A stretch of DNA of 23,755 nt from JAFDVL01 sp031398365 (GTDB taxonomy: Bacteria; Acidobacteriota; Blastocatellia; RBC074), in NCBI GenBank assembly GCA_031398365.1, contig JANNND010000547.1, positions 1 to 23,755 on the forward strand, written 5' to 3'. The notes beneath the pieces are model-generated. The model ran no database searches. It saw nothing but the letters and a program-made list of their open reading frames with translations, and had not been told where the DNA came from. This document shows, in pieces, positions 22,761-23,755 of the stretch. A program made the translations under genes and the position numbers. Each line of letters begins with the position of its first letter. Position 1 is the stretch's first letter.

Positions 22761-22842
22761 GACAGGATTCACAAGATTCGGGACAGGATTGACAGGATAA
22801 GAAATACTTGTAAATCCTGTTTTGAAATTTGTAAATCCTGTC
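22761..22842. repeat. Repeat element of GACAGGATT / AATCCTGTC units
   Basis: Three direct GACAGGAT units (22761, 22782, 22791) are followed by two inverted AAATCCTGT units (22812, 22833). 22761-22775 pairs with 22808-22822 with about two mismatches, and the second inverted unit could replace it. The element lies between the feoB stop and the HTH-FeoA start, filling most of the roughly 100-base gap. Units of this type are widely dispersed between genes in many bacteria. Confidence 0.8.
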
Positions 22843-22854
22843 TGATGTCTTTTT

Positions 22855-23755
22855 TCAGAAAGTAATATGCAGTGCGCGTAAAATCCAACTCACTGCGCCG
22901 CCCACCGCAATCGCAAACGGCGTAATGAACGCCAACATAATCATCGCTTTTTTCACCCCGTGTTCGCGGATCATCATAAAGAAATTTGCGATGCACGGAA
23001 TGAAGAGGGTCAGAGTAATCAATGCCGTAGTAATTTGTACGGGCGTCAACGCGCCATCGCGCACCATTTGATTCAATCCCGCTGCGCCATAATCGCGACG
23101 CAAAAAGCCCAGCAATAACACCTGCGCCGTGGCTTTCGGCAAATCCAAAACGCCTTGCACGATGGGCGCCAGTGACGCTTCGATCAACTCCAGGCCACTT
23201 TGCATACCCCAAGGCGTCGGGATGCGCAGACGATCCAGGATAAATAAAATCAGGGTTCCCAACACGAATAACGGCAATGCTTCTTTGACGTACCACTTTA
23301 ATCGCTGCCATGTTTTCGTCCAGACATTACGAAATTGCGGCACGCGAATCGGGGGGATTTCAAAGATAAAATCACCGCGCTCGCCTTTGATAATTTTGGA
23401 TGATAGAAAACCAATCAGCATCATTTGCGACAACACGACACCAAAGACGGTCAGGCCAACGCCCAAACTGAGCGATGCGCTGATGCCAAGAATTACGCCA
23501 AGTTGCGCAGAACATGGCACGCCCAGCGCTAACAGCAATGTCGCAATAACGCGCTCTTTTTTCGTGGATAAAATGCGCGTCGTCATCGTTGCCATCGTGT
23601 CACAGCCTAAGCCCAGCACCATCGGCAAAACCGCTTTGCCATTCAGGCCCATAAAGCGAAAGACGCGGTCTGACAGAATCGCCAGGCGCGGCAAATAACC
23701 GCTGTCTTCCAGTAAGCCAAACGCGATAAAAAACGTAGTGACGATGGGCAACACA
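22855..23755 (-). CDS. feoB: Ferrous iron transporter FeoB, C-terminal part (cut by window edge)
   Basis: 300 C-terminal residues of FeoB, the GTP-gated Fe(II) permease; the G-protein domain and start lie beyond the right edge of the window. The visible part has the membrane core: LPIVTTFFIAFGLLEDSGYLPRLA, GLNGKAVLPMVLGLGCDTMATMTTR, GVPCSAQLGVILG and IPCIANFFMMIREHG, with the Cys residues conserved in the two Gate regions. The frame stays open through the edge (the first codon seen, GTG, is internal Val), so it is partial, not truncated. The stop lies about 100 nt before the HTH-FeoA gene on the same strand, so they form a feoB-feoA-like operon. Confidence 0.95.
   Translation of the reverse strand, partial: VLPIVTTFFIAFGLLEDSGYLPRLAILSDRVFRFMGLNGKAVLPMVLGLGCDTMATMTTRILSTKKERVIATLLLALGVPCSAQLGVILGISASLSLGVGLTVFGVVLSQMMLIGFLSSKIIKGERGDFIFEIPPIRVPQFRNVWTKTWQRLKWYVKEALPLFVLGTLILFILDRLRIPTPWGMQSGLELIEASLAPIVQGVLDLPKATAQVLLLGFLRRDYGAAGLNQMVRDGALTPVQITTALITLTLFIPCIANFFMMIREHGVKKAMIMLAFITPFAIAVGGAVSWILRALHITF

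Noticed and set aside
22769..23311. 180-codon minus-strand frame within feoB
   Set aside because: Shadow of feoB in another frame, without a domain.

Overview
The window is 23.8 kb of bacterial chromosome with balanced base composition and compact genes, and no rRNA, tRNA, CRISPR array, phage gene or intact transposon that I can see. The mix of genes suggests an Acidobacteriota bacterium, perhaps Blastocatellia: an Agl23/GT39-type membrane protein beside MoxR/DUF58, a glycine-rich RRM protein, a HemC-HemD fusion, two GGDEF-EAL proteins, and sodium/solute symporters paired with a P1 peptidase. This placement is inferred from gene content, not from a marker phylogeny.

Layout, left to right. 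(1) 37-2926: a small Cys-rich protein (+) ending in a terminator hairpin, then on the minus strand a glycine-rich RRM protein, a CxxC/CxxC protein with a Tudor/CarD-like tail, a cobalamin-binding radical SAM enzyme and rpoZ. (2) 3534-8094, minus strand: moxR, DUF58, Agl23/GT39-like membrane protein, DUF488. This reads as one operon, and a 33-bp perfect inverted repeat fills the moxR-DUF58 gap. (3) 8363-10546 (+): a HemC-HemD fusion for heme/siroheme synthesis, overlapping tail-to-tail with a DUF4870 membrane protein. (4) 10997-16809: two divergent, paralogous cyclic-di-GMP proteins, one with a degenerate receiver and PAS, the other with a membrane sensor and PAS. The roughly 1.1 kb between them holds a previously unlisted 58-residue tail-anchored protein with a strong ribosome binding site. 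(5) 17057-22301 (+): a 39-residue membrane microprotein, a sodium/solute symporter, a Tat-exported P1 peptidase (ATGA-coupled), an Mrr-type restriction endonuclease, and a second sodium/solute symporter. (6) 22313-23755, minus strand: the 3' part of feoB and a winged-helix/FeoA-like protein, flanked on both sides by inverted repeats.

How the parts may work together: region 5 looks like peptide or amino-acid amide scavenging, with an exported peptidase and a Na+-coupled importer made from one message. Region 6 is ferrous iron uptake, which also supplies iron for the heme made by region 3. Region 4 is a c-di-GMP signalling hub whose two bifunctional enzymes have different sensory inputs. The least described items are the two microproteins, the pseudo-receiver GGDEF-EAL protein, the HTH-FeoA fusion and the three inverted-repeat elements in gene gaps.
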